A stretch of DNA of 64,000 nucleotides from Macrolepiota albuminosa (GCA_027475525.1 JAMWFC010000053.1:620001-684000); one strand, 5' to 3'. Positions 36,511 to 47,795 are shown, numbered from the stretch's first letter. Numbers and translations are program-made. Notes: generated by a model from the sequence alone, not told the origin.

Positions 36511-37462
36511 TGATGACGCCCAAAGTTTGGTCAGTAACAAATGTAACAATAGTGTTACCGTACCAAGAGTTTGCGTTGGGCGCGCTAAAAGTGATGTGAG
36601 GAGTCCCGGGCAGGTCCCAGAGAACGCGCCTATGAAAATAGGGTAAAGTCGGTAACGAGGTTGGCAAGTGTAAAGCGCTAAGGTAAAGCGCCTATGGAAA
36701 AAGCGGTAAGTGAACACGGCAACGGTAAGCGGCAAGAGCACGATAAGCTTAGCGAAGTCTAAGCGTCGATAATGCCTGCCGTAGTTGCAAGGCGCGAGTG
36801 TGTCGAGTGTTGGCGAGCGTCTGTAACTGCCGATGAGTTCGACGTTGCCGACCGTAAATGAGCTCTTGAGCGTAAGGGAGGCTGAAGTAAGGGGAGTAGT
36901 GAACTCTTGTCTATTGTTCTATGATTCTCTATGTACAAGTCGGTAAGTACTTTATATACTACAAGGAGTTCACCGTCGCCAGTGACCAACCATTGCCAAA
37001 GTGCGGTAAACTGGAAAATTTCATAGGGGAAGCTCCAACGGTTTCAGATCCCTACCGTCCATTCAAGAGCTTTAGCGACGCCAGGCGACAGATCGCGAAG
37101 CTAAACCATCACTCCATCACCCTTCTGTCCGTCAGAGTACCTAAGCAATGTCAGGCGCCAAATCGGGACGCTAAGCGGTGTCAGACGCCAAGGTCAAACA
37201 CCAAGCTGTCCGTCAGTTTTTGATAGATCATCAGGCTTCTCGCTAAGCGCTGTCGTCAGTGACTGATGCCATCTGTCAGTTGTCATTCTGTCTGCCGATC
37301 GGCGCTATCACTGATTGGATCTGCTTCTTGCCGTGCGCGGCCGTTGGGAATGGCTTAAAATAGGTAGAACGCGTGCGCTAAGTTCGGAACAAGTGCGGCA
37401 AGATTTCCGGAGCCAGTGCCGAGCCTGCCGTTGATGCGCCTAACCCATATAGGGTCCTATCA
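36511..37462 (-). repeat. 5' LTR of B3
   Basis: 952 bp. Its first 130 bp or so are close to the B2 LTR, but the rest is visibly more diverged, so B2 and B3 belong to distinguishable subfamilies. Confidence 0.92.
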
Positions 37463-40400
37463 CCGTTATTGTGCATCCCGAAGAAGGATGGAACCCTTCG
37501 AACAGCTCTTGATGCGCGTCAGCGCAATGACAATACCATAAAGGATGTAACTCCTTTACCAGATCAAGAGGTGATCCGGGAAGACGTGGCTTGGGCGAAG
37601 TATCGCTCGAAGATTGACCTTACTGACGCTTACGAGCAGGTGCGCATTCGCACCGAGGACGTACCCAAGACCGTATTTGCATCGATCATGGGCACGTTCA
37701 CGAGCAATATAATGCAGATTGGAGACTGTAATGCTCCAGCAACTTTCCAGAGGCTAATGACCTCTATTTTCCGAGACGTAATCGGACGTTTTATGCACGT
37801 CTACTTGGATGACATATTCATCTACTCGGACTCTATGGAGGAGCATGAGCAGCACCTCAGAGTCATATTCGAACGACTCCGCAAGTACAAGTTGTACTTG
37901 AAGTGGAAGAAATGTGAGCTCTACGCTCAGAGTATAGACTGCTTAGGGCATGTCATTGATGAGCGGGGTATTCACCCTGATCAGGACAAGCTCGATCGCA
38001 TTCGGGAGTGGCGAACGCCCCGAAACTACAATGACATTCAATGGTTCGTTGGTCTTGTCAACTACATATCGAGCTTCCTGCCCGATGTCACAGCCTATAC
38101 TGGGCCACTTATGGCCATGACGCAGAACGGGTCACCGTTCAATTGGAGGCCGTTGCACCAGCGGTGCTTCGAGATGGTCAAACGGATCTGTACGAAGACT
38201 CCGGTGATTCGACCAATCGACCCTAGACGGGACGAGCCAATATGGCTCATTTGCGACGCGTCCAAGACAGGCGTCGGGGCCATGTACGGCCAGGGAAGCA
38301 GCTGGCAGACGTGCCACCCAGCAGGGTTCATGTCGAAGAAGTTCACGACGGCCCAGCAAAACTATGCGGTGCACAAGCTGGAGACTCTTGCCATACTCGA
38401 GGCCCTCCTCAAATGGGAGGATAAGCTGATGGGATATCCCATCCACATCATAACGGACCACAAGGCCCTTGAGTTCTTCAAAACTCAGGTGAACTTGTTG
38501 CCGCATCAGCGACGGTGGATAGACTACATGTCGAGATATCAGTTCGACATCACCTATGTTAAAGGTGAACTCAACAAAGTGGCAGACTGCTTGTCACGCT
38601 ACTTTGAGAGTGATGTAGTTGGGGAGGCTCACGAGCCTCATGAGTATGTGCAGGCAGACTGCCGCATAGACCCTGATGGAGAGGACTTACCTCTCCACCA
38701 ATACCAGGAGCTCAGGGAGCATGTCCTGGAAGTACGCGCTATGCGTGATGATGAACGGAGGCGAAGCACTCGCCTCAGAGAGCAGCGTGAAGAGCGGGAT
38801 GTAGCCGCCCAGTTGCTCAAGGAGCATGAAGCCGTGGACCCAGCGTCCACTAGGGAGCACGAGCGCCACGATGTACCCGTTACGCTTGCGGAGATGCTCA
38901 AAGGCGAATTGCCTTCATCCCAGCCTCCTAGCCTGGTCAATGACGACTTCCAGAAGGAAGTGGTGCAGGACTATGGCGATGATTCTCTCTTCGCCGAGAT
39001 AATTGCCAATCCTGGCGACCATCCTTGGTTCAGGCATGAGCCTGGTGGACTGATCACGACGGAGAACCATCAAGGGGTGGCAGTGGTATGCCTCCCCCGT
39101 ACGCAAACTATTATTACACGGGTCTTGGACCAGGCCCATGCACTGGTGGGGCACTTTGGTGCCGCCCGGACGTTGGGCTACATCCGAAGATGGTATTGGT
39201 GGCCACGTATGGCCTAGGAAGTGACCAAGTTTTGCGCCTCATGCGCAGCGTGTCAGAGGGCAAAGTTGCCCCCTGGATCCCCTCCCGGGAAGCTACACCA
39301 GCTACCCGTGCCGGTGAAACCTTGGGATTCAATTGGAATGGACTTCGTAGGTCCCTTTCCCGAGTCCAGAGGGTTTGATTACCTCTGGGTGGTCATATGC
39401 CACATGACAAGCATGGTGCACCTCATACCGGTGCGAACTACGCTGACGGCTAAGGAGCTGTCATGGATCTACCTGAGGGAGATCGTTAGGCTGCATGGGC
39501 TGCCTAGCACCATTGTGAGCGACTGTGACTCGAAGTTCACGTCTCAATGGTGGAGGAGATCGTTAGGCTGCATGGACTGCCTAGCACCATTGTGAGCGAC
39601 TGTGACTCGAAGTTCACGTCTCAATGGTGGAGAGAACTCCACAAACTGCTAGGAGCGCGACTCCTCATGTCGATGTCCTTCCATCCTCAAACGGATGGGC
39701 AGACAGAGCGGGCTAACCACAGTATAGGACAGATTCTGAGGGCAGTTGTTTGCGCTGACCAACGGGACTGGGTGGACTGGTGTCCACTCACTGAGTTCAC
39801 GATTAACGCGAGTATCTTGAATACCACAGAGTATGCGCCCTTTGAACTCAACGGAGGGTACTTGCCCTCCATGCTGATACAGTGGCTCACCGCAGAGTTG
39901 TTGAGTTTGCCAGGCAGGCCCTGGAGAACATTGCAGCGGCGCATGACACCATCATAGAGGTGCGAGTCTTTCAGGCAAAAAACGCCAATCACCGTAGGCG
40001 AGCAGAACCGCCAATAGCAGTAGGAGCGTTGGTGTACTTATCAACGCGTAATCTGAGGCTCCCAAAGGGACGGGCGAGTAAACTCTGCCCAAAATGGGTA
40101 GGCCCATACTGCGTCCTAGACGCAGAGCCAAGTACCTCCAACTACGTGTTGGAGCTGCCTCTGGCACTACAGGAACAACGCATCGTTCCTAAGTTTCATG
40201 TGTCGCTGTTGCGACCTTACAGCGCGTCTGACGATGCGCTATTCCCAAACAGGGCAACCCCAGGCCCCTATGATTTTGGGGCTTGAGACGATGATGAATG
40301 GTTCGTCGAGTGCATAATTGGGCACCGGTGGACTGAGCATAACACGCTTGAGTTTGAGGTACGATGGTCCCTCAGGGACACAACATGGGAGCCACACTCC

Positions 40401-40490
40401 CATTGCTCCAAGTTGGCGGCACTTGACCGTTATTTGGAGTTGAAGGGCGTTAAGCGCCCACATCAATTAAGTAAGCATGCCAGCGCTTAA
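37463..40490 (+). pseudogene. gag-pol of element A, part 3 (RT, RNase H, integrase, chromodomain)
   Basis: RT begins at the B3 join (LLCIPKKDG) and has the catalytic YLDD (37802-37813). RNase H follows (ICDASKTGVG, near 38250). The integrase has HALVGHFG/CASCAAC zinc ligands (near 39140-39260) and catalytic D (GMDFVGPF), D (VSDCDSK) and E (GQTERANH). The tail after the integrase (EWFVECIIGHRW, then EVRW and TTWEP, about 40290-40410) resembles a chromodomain, which in chromoviruses guides integration to chromatin marks (family knowledge). Breaks are TAG at 39215-39217, the 77-bp duplication at 39478, a frameshift near 39880 and TGA at 40284-40286, which cuts off the chromodomain. Final stop TAA at 40488. 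Confidence 0.9.
39478..39631. repeat. 77-bp tandem duplication 12 (one mismatch)
   Basis: Copies at 39478-39554 and 39555-39631 differ at one base (CATGGGC versus CATGGAC). This is the only junction where the copies are not identical. It splits the integrase core. Confidence 0.93.
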
Positions 40491-40639
40491 TTTGATCGGC
40501 AGTGCCAATTGCGGCTTGGCTGAGTTGGTCAGCAGCTGTGGCTGAAACACGTCTTAAAAGGCCTTAATTTGATCGGCAGTGCCAATTGCGGCTTGGCTGA
40601 GTTGGTCAGCAGCTGTGGCTGAAACACGTCTTAAAAGGC
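40486..40639. repeat. 77-bp tandem duplication 13 (probable assembly join)
   Basis: Copies at 40486-40562 and 40563-40639. It overlaps the next duplication, leaving an intervening piece of only 102 bp (40563-40664). Confidence 0.95.
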
Positions 40640-40741
40640 GAAATTTCTTTTTCGCCTTTTTTCCGCGGCTTGGCTGAGTTGGTCAGCAGCTGTGGCTGAA
40701 ACACGTCTTAAAAGGCGAAATTTCTTTTTCGCCTTTTTTCC
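40588..40741. repeat. 77-bp tandem duplication 14 (probable assembly join)
   Basis: Copies at 40588-40664 and 40665-40741. Period 77 again, but with a different unit from duplication 13. Confidence 0.95.
40633..40660 (+). promoter_or_regulatory. Stem-loop between pol and ORF3 of element A
   Basis: A perfect 11-bp stem (AAAAGGCGAAA with TTTCGCCTTTT) and a 6-base loop, followed by a T-rich run. It is repeated at 40710-40737 only because of duplication 14. It sits in the short spacer between the gag-pol stop and the ORF3 start. A role in translation or RNA processing is speculation. Confidence 0.5.
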
Positions 40742-40747
40742 TCAACC

Positions 40748-43700
40748 ATGGACAGCATGCCCGTGGATCAGTCAGAGCAGCAGCAGCAGCAGCAGCAGCA
40801 CCTTGAGTTTGCGCCATTGGTCTTACCGTCGGCTGAAGGGGGGGGCAGATGGCTCCCCCGCTGACCCAAAATGCGCTCCAGTGGGGACAATCACAACAGG
40901 CGGTGGGCTTCCCACAGCAGCAGCAACAACCAGCGGCGGGCTACCCGCTGCAGCAGCCGGTGATCAGTGGCTATCCGCCACACATGCAGGGCAACTTCAT
41001 GCCCCAGAACGCACCTGTGGGTGGCTATCAGCCCCAACAACCAGCAGTGGGCGCTTATGCGCCACATCACGCAGAGGGCCAATTTCAGCAACAGGCCTAT
41101 GGGGCGCTAGTCAGCCCCCAAGCAGCTCCAGGATGGGGGCAGTTTGTCCCTGCTATGGCGAGAGGGGCTATGGACGCACATCCTTTGCTCCAGTCTACCG
41201 CCCCAGCGCACTACCCTGGCATGGGTGGTGTGCCCGTAATGATGCCGTACCCCCCAGCTTGGATGGGGGCGTGGGGCACAATGCCCCAGTACGGTGCCTC
41301 ATATGAGGCGTTAGCCAAGGGAGGCCGGTCGATTTCTCTGTCGACCACAGCACCAACTGACAACCTAGAGGGACGCCGAGCATCCCTCGTGCAGGCCACC
41401 ATGGCCATTGAGAGAGCAGAAACTCTCAATACAGAATGAAGCACCAGTTCATCGGCCGATGCGCCGACGGAGAGCCTGGCCAAGCTCTCCTTGCTACAGC
41501 AGCTGGAAATGCCGCACCAACCCGAGCCCAGCTCGGAAGAAGAGTCGCGTCCTCGACGCGACAAAGGAAAAGCACGGGCTGTCAAGCCCAGTCTCAACCA
41601 GGACTTAGTCCTGGCTACCCTTCTCCAACGCCTGGGAGACAACGAGTACAAAGTACCCGCAGAGTCATCATTCCTCCGCGATGTGGAGGCGGTCGTCCTC
41701 ATCAGCCAGATGATGGACGACATGGATCACATGCACGCCCAGCGCAAGACTGATCTCCTTGCCCTATCAGCCACTCGTAAGCGGCAGATTACACCCCCGA
41801 GTCAGGACACCGACTCCAGCAAAAGGGCGCGTCGGCAAGGAGTGGAGGACGTGCCCTCCCGCTTGACTAAGTCGAGCGTTGTTGCCTCTGGCCGGGAGGC
41901 TGGCCTAGGATGGGACATCCTTCCCTATGAAGATGTGCCTGTTCCAGCCGCCCCTCGGCTTATCCAGCACCTCGCCAGCAGCACGTCTGAGGTCGCATTG
42001 TCACGACCAGTATCCATGGTTTCCACCACGCACTCTGGGGAGCAGAGTTCCCGGGGCGTGAGCACACGCCCCACTGAGGCTAAGGCCTCACAACCCCGAA
42101 AGGATCGTCGGGGTAAGCACCCGGAAGGGCACGCATACATGAACGTGCACTTCCTCGAGGATGCCCCGAAAGGGGCCCCAGGGGCCAACATCCCCTTCTT
42201 ACCCGCAATACTGGTAGAGGGCCCGCCAGCCCGACTCCTGCGGTGTGTGTGGGCTATGGACCCACGATCTGACAAGTCGGAGCCAGAGAGGCTTCCATCC
42301 CCTCCCTCCGATGACGACTGGTATGAGGAGCCTGAAGAGGCTCGCATGGAATCCCCTGTGCCGCACGAGATGGCAGCACAACGTATGGTGCGCGAATGGC
42401 ACAACAGCAATTGACGAGCCAAGATGGAGTGTTGGGCGCAGCACAGCGCCAAACGAGGGGCCGCCCTCCTTGAGGACAAAACCGGGCGCATCCCTGATGC
42501 GCTCGGTGTGGTGATCTACCGTGATCATACTATTGAGCGCCAGAACTCATTCTTTGGCGCGGGGTTGGCTCCCCAGTTCTATTGGTTGCCAGTGACCAAT
42601 ACCATCTTCGTCGGGCAAGAAGCCCGTGCAGCCAGGTCTTTTGAGGCCAATAAAGAGGGCAACACCGCAGCGACACCCCACAACAGTAAGGTGTACCAAG
42701 TGGCACCTCGCGGGTTTCCCCACAGTCCTTGAGAAGTCTGCAGACTTCATGCACTGGTGAACAACCAGTTTACGCCGATTTGTCAGCGTCAGTTGGGCTA
42801 CCTATTGCTCAACGAATTCAAGCGGGTGGCTCTAAACTGCCACCCTACTGCCCGAGACAGAGCCATGTCTTACTTACTCGAAGAGGTCCAGTATAGGACC
42901 ATCGCGGTACCCTTTGCGAGCCCAGAGGAGCGGGAGAACATCCCACAAATGATTGTGCCACCGCGGATCTATCGCCGCAAAGAAGGAGGGAAAATTGCCT
43001 TCGTCGGCGTCCCTCCCCCTGATCCAAAGCAACCCTTTGCTTTGGACTACCTGGGCTCATATGCCCTCCTCTATAGACGTCCTGGGACGTCCAACGTATG
43101 GACCGGTCCGGCTATGGACCGCGCCATGCGCATTTATTGGCGCAGCCTTTTTGGGTTTGCGCTTGTATGTGCCCTCAGTGCCAGCCGCCCCTCCAAGACC
43201 ATGGTACACAAGTACCTGGCCTACGTCTTCGCAAGGCCAGGCCTCTACAAAGAGGCTGTGGCCAAGTATGAGGCGGCTATGGGGCAAGCCTTTGAGCCCC
43301 TTCACCCTGAAGACCCCACCTTCGAGGCTCGGGCTGTGGACATCCCGGAAGCATCAGCTTCCGTGTTCACCACTTCAGACGTGTTACGCGTCCTTCTTCA
43401 CAATCAAATTCTGGTCAGCTGGGCTGACCATGCGTACACCTATGGGGTCACATACTTGGCCTATCTATTCTTCAGCGACAGCCGGCTCTACAATGAGGCG
43501 GCCGCTATCGACGACAAGAGGCTACAACGCCTCGACCATTACGGTACACCCCAGTCCATTGCTCAATGGGATGGGTGGCGCGAGGCCACCATTGGCGACC
43601 GACAACACCTGATGCTCCAGCAACAGGACAGCCGTCGTGCTTACGACGACACGCTTACCAAGGGGATGTACCTCCTCATCGGGCAAGACATTCATGCCCG

Positions 43701-43974
43701 CAAAATCTGGACATGCCAGTACCCGTCCGACACTGGGAATCTTCCTGATCCCAACCCACCTATCCCGGGGTCGAACATTGACCCCACTCTCACACTGTCT
43801 CCTCTCCGGGACTACGACGACTCCCTGCCACTAGCAGGGCCTTCGGGCACTTCCTATGCGCCCGCACCCGAGGATGATCTCCTCGACTACGATATGGACG
43901 ACGCGACTGCCAATCCATTCCAGGAGCCTGGGGACTCTTCCATTGCCCCCGTCCCTGACTTACCAACGGCCTGA
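40748..43974 (+). pseudogene. ORF3 of element A, about 1,075 codons, function unknown
   Basis: An extra sense gene between pol and the 3' LTR, where an env-like or accessory ORF would sit. The start ATG at 40748 (MDSMPVDQSEQ) leads into a polyglutamine run. One extra G in the G-run near 40840 shifts the frame. From 40849 to 43974 one frame continues through three TGA codons (41437, 42412, 42730). Visible features are a Gln/Pro-rich N-terminal part with PQQP repeats, a basic KRQITPP/SKRARR stretch that could be a nuclear signal, a more globular C-terminal half (about 42760-43650, with YLLEEVQYR and PPRIYRRKEGG) and an acidic tail (DDLLDYDMDD). No signal peptide or membrane segment was noticed, which argues against an envelope protein. 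I do not recognise the family. Confidence 0.72.
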
Positions 43975-44008
43975 CCGTCGTATTATCTCGAGACCGTAGC
44001 TCGGTCTG

Positions 44009-44019
44009 ATTGGGGGGTG
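44009..44019 (+). other. Polypurine tract of element A
   Basis: ATTGGGGGGTG lies immediately before the 3' LTR, in the position used to prime plus-strand synthesis. Confidence 0.65.
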
Positions 44020-44254
44020 TGTAGCATATTCCGCTATGTGGTGTTGGCCACATAGCTTTACTTATTGTATAGTAGTCAATATTATATTATATTTATTATA
44101 ATATAATATTATTTACATTATTATATTAATAGTTTTACCAGCTGCTTACAAAGCAGCTTATTTTTGTGTTCTTACTACATAGTCAATAGACCGAACTGGT
44201 CTGATTCTGTGCAGTGTGAACCTAAGCTCTCACAATCCCTGTAACTTCGTTACA
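44020..44254 (+). repeat. 3' LTR of element A
   Basis: 235 bp. It differs from the 5' LTR at two positions (CG to TG and CG to CA changes) and shares its three inverted repeats. Confidence 0.95.
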
Positions 44255-45720
44255 TGGTCCATTTTAGAGGAGAGCATCTTCGCATGCCATCGTATCACGC
44301 TAATCATTTCCTCCTTCAGTCTTTTGTGGGTCTTTTGTGGGTTTGAGTCCGTTGTCTTGTTTTCCTTTGCCCTCTTGATTTCGTTGTAGTATTTTGTGCC
44401 TAATTTATGGAGCTCTCTTTTCAGAGGCTTGTGCTCGAGTAAGAAAATGGGCATGGCATATCTCCCAGGGCCCTGGTGGGGTAGCCACGGGTTGACCAGG
44501 TTTGTGCTAATTAATCGGTGGTCAGTCTCAATTTCCGTCCCGTCTATTCTCCAGTTATGGGAGTATTTTAACAGATCTTCTTGTATATATATATGGTCTA
44601 TCCTTGACTGTATTCTGCCGTTTTCAGTGCGGTACGTGAAGTTTATCTCTGTTGGGTTCTCCTGTCTCCAGCCATCAACCATGCCTAGTTGTGCCTTCAG
44701 ATCCGTTAGCGCATTTACGGTTGATGTGGAGTCACTGTGGGCTGGCGTACAGTCTACCGAGTCCTCTACAACATTGAAGTCTCCCATCATGCATGTAGGC
44801 TTCTCCCGCTTCTCTCTTTTCCATCGCTCGCCAAGCTGCTTCCAGAAATCCTTGTTTTTTTGTGTCTGGTTCGGAGCGTATATTGTTAGGCAGGATACTT
44901 TCATCTCTTGGGTCCAGGGTATGTTGATCAGAAGGGCTCGTCCTCTTACTACCACCTCTGAGCTGGCCTCCTTCCATCTAGTTGTCCTTTTGTTCAGTAT
45001 GACGGCGACCCCCATTCTGTTTGGCGTCGTTTCCTCTAGAGTTGAGATGAAATGTAGTCTCTTTTCATACGTCAGGTTTAAACGTTTTCTGTTTTCCTCC
45101 GTTAGGTGTGTTTCTTGTACAGTGAGAATGTCTATCTTCTCCCTTGTCATCATATTGCTTATTTCACTCCACTTATGTTCAGTGGCCAGTGAGCCTGCAC
45201 CCTTAATGTTTAGGGACACTATTTTTAGGGCCCCTCTTCTTGGCTGCCGTTAGGCGCTGTTCCTCATGGTCTCCTCAGGGTGTGCGTTTTTTTGGGTGTG
45301 GTATGTATCTCCTTGCACCTCCTCTGGGCTACGCTGTTGTTCCTCTGTAGGGGGTTGCGTGTCGTTGCATCGTTTTCCTGCGTTATCCCTGTGGCCCTCG
45401 TTTTGGAGCTCGCTCTCTGTGGCTCTGGGTTCTCTTTGCCCGAAGGGACTTCTATAGGCCTCCCCCGTCTCTTTGAGGTCCCCCAGCTGTTGGAGGTTGG
45501 ATGTATTTGTGATGTTTTTGGCAGTTTGCCTGTCCGTGTCGGCTTCTGTAGCCTGTGTCCTCTCTGGACTCCCACCTCCGTCGCCCCAGTGGAGGTCATC
45601 AGGAGTATGAGCGGCAGCCTGGTCATTACTCCCTCTATCTCCCGGGGAGTTGTTGCCGTTTACCTGTGAAAGAATGCCATAGTTAGTTGTTATGCTTATT
45701 ACCTTGTACTTGTTATTCAT
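44255..45720 (-). pseudogene. LINE ORF2, N-terminus and apurinic-type endonuclease
   Basis: The endonuclease nicks target DNA so that the RT can prime there. Motifs of the AP-endonuclease-like family are visible: SLNIKG at the start, VQETHL, MMGDFN, SRIDHIYI and the final ETDHRLI. The reading frame starts at 45720 (MNNKYKV), with a Gln/Glu-rich lead-in. A TAA at 45250-45252 separates this from the endonuclease in the same frame. At 44255 the frame runs into 8711 once element A and one TGGTC are removed (SSKMDQNIERLE). Confidence 0.87.
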
Positions 45721-45904
45721 GATTGTTGAGTTGAGTTGAGTTTGTGTTGTGTGGGGGGGGTGTTTGTGTGCTCCTTTCTTGGTCGCTTGAACTCTATTGT
45801 AGTTCTGTCTCTTTCTTTTTTTCTTTTTCTTTTTTTTTTTTTTCTTGGGGGGGGGTCACTATATTTCGCACACTTATTTCCTGGATCTAGTCTGAAATCT
45901 GTAT

Positions 45905-47795
45905 TTACGCGTGACCTCGGCCTCTTTGTGAGTATCCAGCTCCCCTGCCCCTCATGAAGCCTCGGTAGTTGGGGTAGTTCCGTCCCCTGCGAGGGCCATT
46001 CATCCTTCGAGTGTTTGCCCTGTCTCCATCGTCGTCGACAAAGTCTGTTGTGCCGGCGGTATTTCCATGTCCATTGGGGCGGTAGCCCAGCCACCCGGGC
46101 AGCTTTGAGAAGGGGCAGTTGTACGAGTCATGGTCCGTCGACTTACATCCAGTGCATATTGGTTGCTCATCTGCTCTAGTCAGCGCGTGTCCCTTGCCGA
46201 ATGTGAGAGTTTTAAATATGCATGCCCTCATCTTCCTTCGGAGGAGCTTGTAATCATCCTCGTCCAGGCCAGGGTCCTCTATGAAGTAAAGATTCCAACA
46301 CCTGACGATGTTTGCTCATTGCTTTATTGGTAGGAAGGAGGCTTGGATATTAAGGACTCTATCAAGTTCGTCCTCTGCGGTTTGTATCGAGTGGCTTTCA
46401 GCTATCGCCCGGATTTCAGGGGACATACGGAAGGTTCTCTTTGCGAACTCTTCTACGAATTCTCTGGCCCCCTCCGTGTTGTTGTAGGTGAGGCCTTTCA
46501 TCGTGAGTATGTAGAGAGATCTGGGTGGGTTGCGGGGGAGGAAGAAGATTGTCGCTTCAGTGGTCACTACAACCTCCATGTCGAGCAGCCTCAGCGCTTG
46601 CTGCGGGTCTAAGCCCACTATTAGGAGGTGGTATGGGTGCGGATATCGGTTGTCATCTGTTGGGGGGAGGTCCTGGTCTGGGAAGATTGCTGCTACGCTT
46701 TTGTCATGCTCCACGTACACCAGCTTCTTGATCACGTTTTTTATCATATCTCCAGCTCTCATCTTCCCAGCCTCTGTTGGCTCATACTTTGCCCTATATA
46801 GGTGTGCCCATATTGCATGCTCAGTGATGTTCTCCCACTCACTTAGAGTTTCTGCAGCGATGTTGAAAGCTGGGTGCGCCGCCAGGTATACCTTTGGCCA
46901 CCCTCTGGGGGGGTAGCCATCCTGCGAAGGCCTTTCCCATTTGTTGTTATGTCCCCCTCTGTCGTCTCGAACCATAATTCTGGGTCGTTTTTGTCGGGAT
47001 CTTCCCCATCTCTCATTCCACCATGGTCCTCACAGTTCGGAGTTGATAATTTCATTGGGCTCCCCTCTCTTGGGCCGTCTCTTATCCAATTTTGTGCTGT
47101 CTGCTGGTTTGGTTTAGTTCCGCATCCGTAGCTGACAGGTGTGGGCCTCTCACCATCTGTGGCACTTTTTTCGCTACCGCCTCACGGGTGGTTGTGGCCT
47201 GCATCTTGGGTTCAGCCTTTGGGGTGACACTCATTCTGTGCGGGCCTTTTGCCGGGGTGTTCTCCTCGTCAGTGTAGTCGAGGGCGGAGACAGACAAGGC
47301 TGGGCTTGGGCTGGGTTGTCCCCGGTGTTCGCCCTCATCACCGCTCATGTCACTCCCTTCCACCGTTGCTTGGCGCTTTGGCAGTCTTTCTTTTATGGGC
47401 GAGTCTGAGTGCATGCGTTTGTTGGAGTCCTGGAGGTTTCGGGTGCTTTTCTTCGCCTTTTTGCGGTTCTTTTTGGGCATTACAGTCTGCCACCCATCCC
47501 GCACTGTATTGTTTTTTTGTAGCAGAGCATTTACATCTTCACTTGCCTGTCCTAGGGTGTTATCCACCTCCATATCCATCTGCCTGTCTTGGTCCGCCTT
47601 TCTTTCGATTTCGGTCTGTTCCTGCGTGGACATCGTTGGCATGGAGGATATGGGGAATTCCAGGGATGACTCCTGGGGACTGTCCACTTGCATCTTCTCT
47701 GGCTCGTATAGTTCCTGCTGTGGTTTACGGCCTGGGAACCCTGTTACGGCTTCAGCGTATGATCGCTCTGAGAGGGGGCTTGAGGATCTTTCCAT
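45905..47795 (-). pseudogene. LINE ORF1 (RNA-binding protein with CCHC knuckle)
   Basis: Starts at 47795 (MERSSSPLSERSYAEAV). It has a charged N-terminal third, a middle domain (ETLSEWENITEHAIWAHLY and on, about 46320-46900) and a CX2CX4HX4C knuckle (CTGCKSTDHDSYNC, near 46150). The C-terminal tail is rich in Arg and Gly. ORF1 proteins of Tad1-like LINEs coat the element RNA (family knowledge). It is broken by frameshifts near 47090 and in a G-run near 46905, and by TGA at 46316-46318. Confidence 0.8.

Larger units (their letters stand above)
24972..37462 (-). mobile_element. Family B LTR retrotransposon, copy B3 (full length, with B5 inside)
   Basis: LTRs at 24972-25981 and 36511-37462, with a 4-bp target duplication CCGT (24968-24971, 37463-37466) in the pol of A. 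Removing B3 restores an exact in-frame join (QAAPLLCIPKKDG). The layout is as in B2. Subtracting solo LTR B5 and three 77-bp duplications leaves about 11.3 kb. The left LTR lacks a 19-bp stretch present in the right one. Confidence 0.95.
8712..44254 (+). mobile_element. Family A Ty3/gypsy chromovirus-like element, complete but with nested insertions
   Basis: Two 235-bp LTRs (8712-8946, 44020-44254) differ at only two positions, both CpG transitions. A perfect 5-bp target duplication TGGTC flanks the element (8707-8711, 44255-44259). Inside are one long gag-pol frame ending in a chromodomain-like segment and an additional 3' ORF. B2 and B3 are inserted in gag and just before RT. Subtracting these (11,488 and 12,495 bp including one TSD each) and five 77-bp duplications leaves about 11.2 kb. 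All frames carry nonsense codons, so it is no longer autonomous. Confidence 0.95.

Noticed and set aside
9847..37466. 5-bp target duplications (AGCGT, ACCGT) for family B
   Set aside because: The extra base is part of the LTR end. Solo LTR B4 has different bases at that position, so the duplication is 4 bp.
40748..43974. ORF3 of element A as an envelope gene
   Set aside because: Position fits, but no signal peptide, membrane segment or cysteine-rich ectodomain was seen.
45780..45860. Long T-run followed by a G-run taken as a LINE poly(A) tail
   Set aside because: It lies between ORF1 and ORF2 of the LINE and not at its 3' end, so it is an inter-ORF homopolymer.
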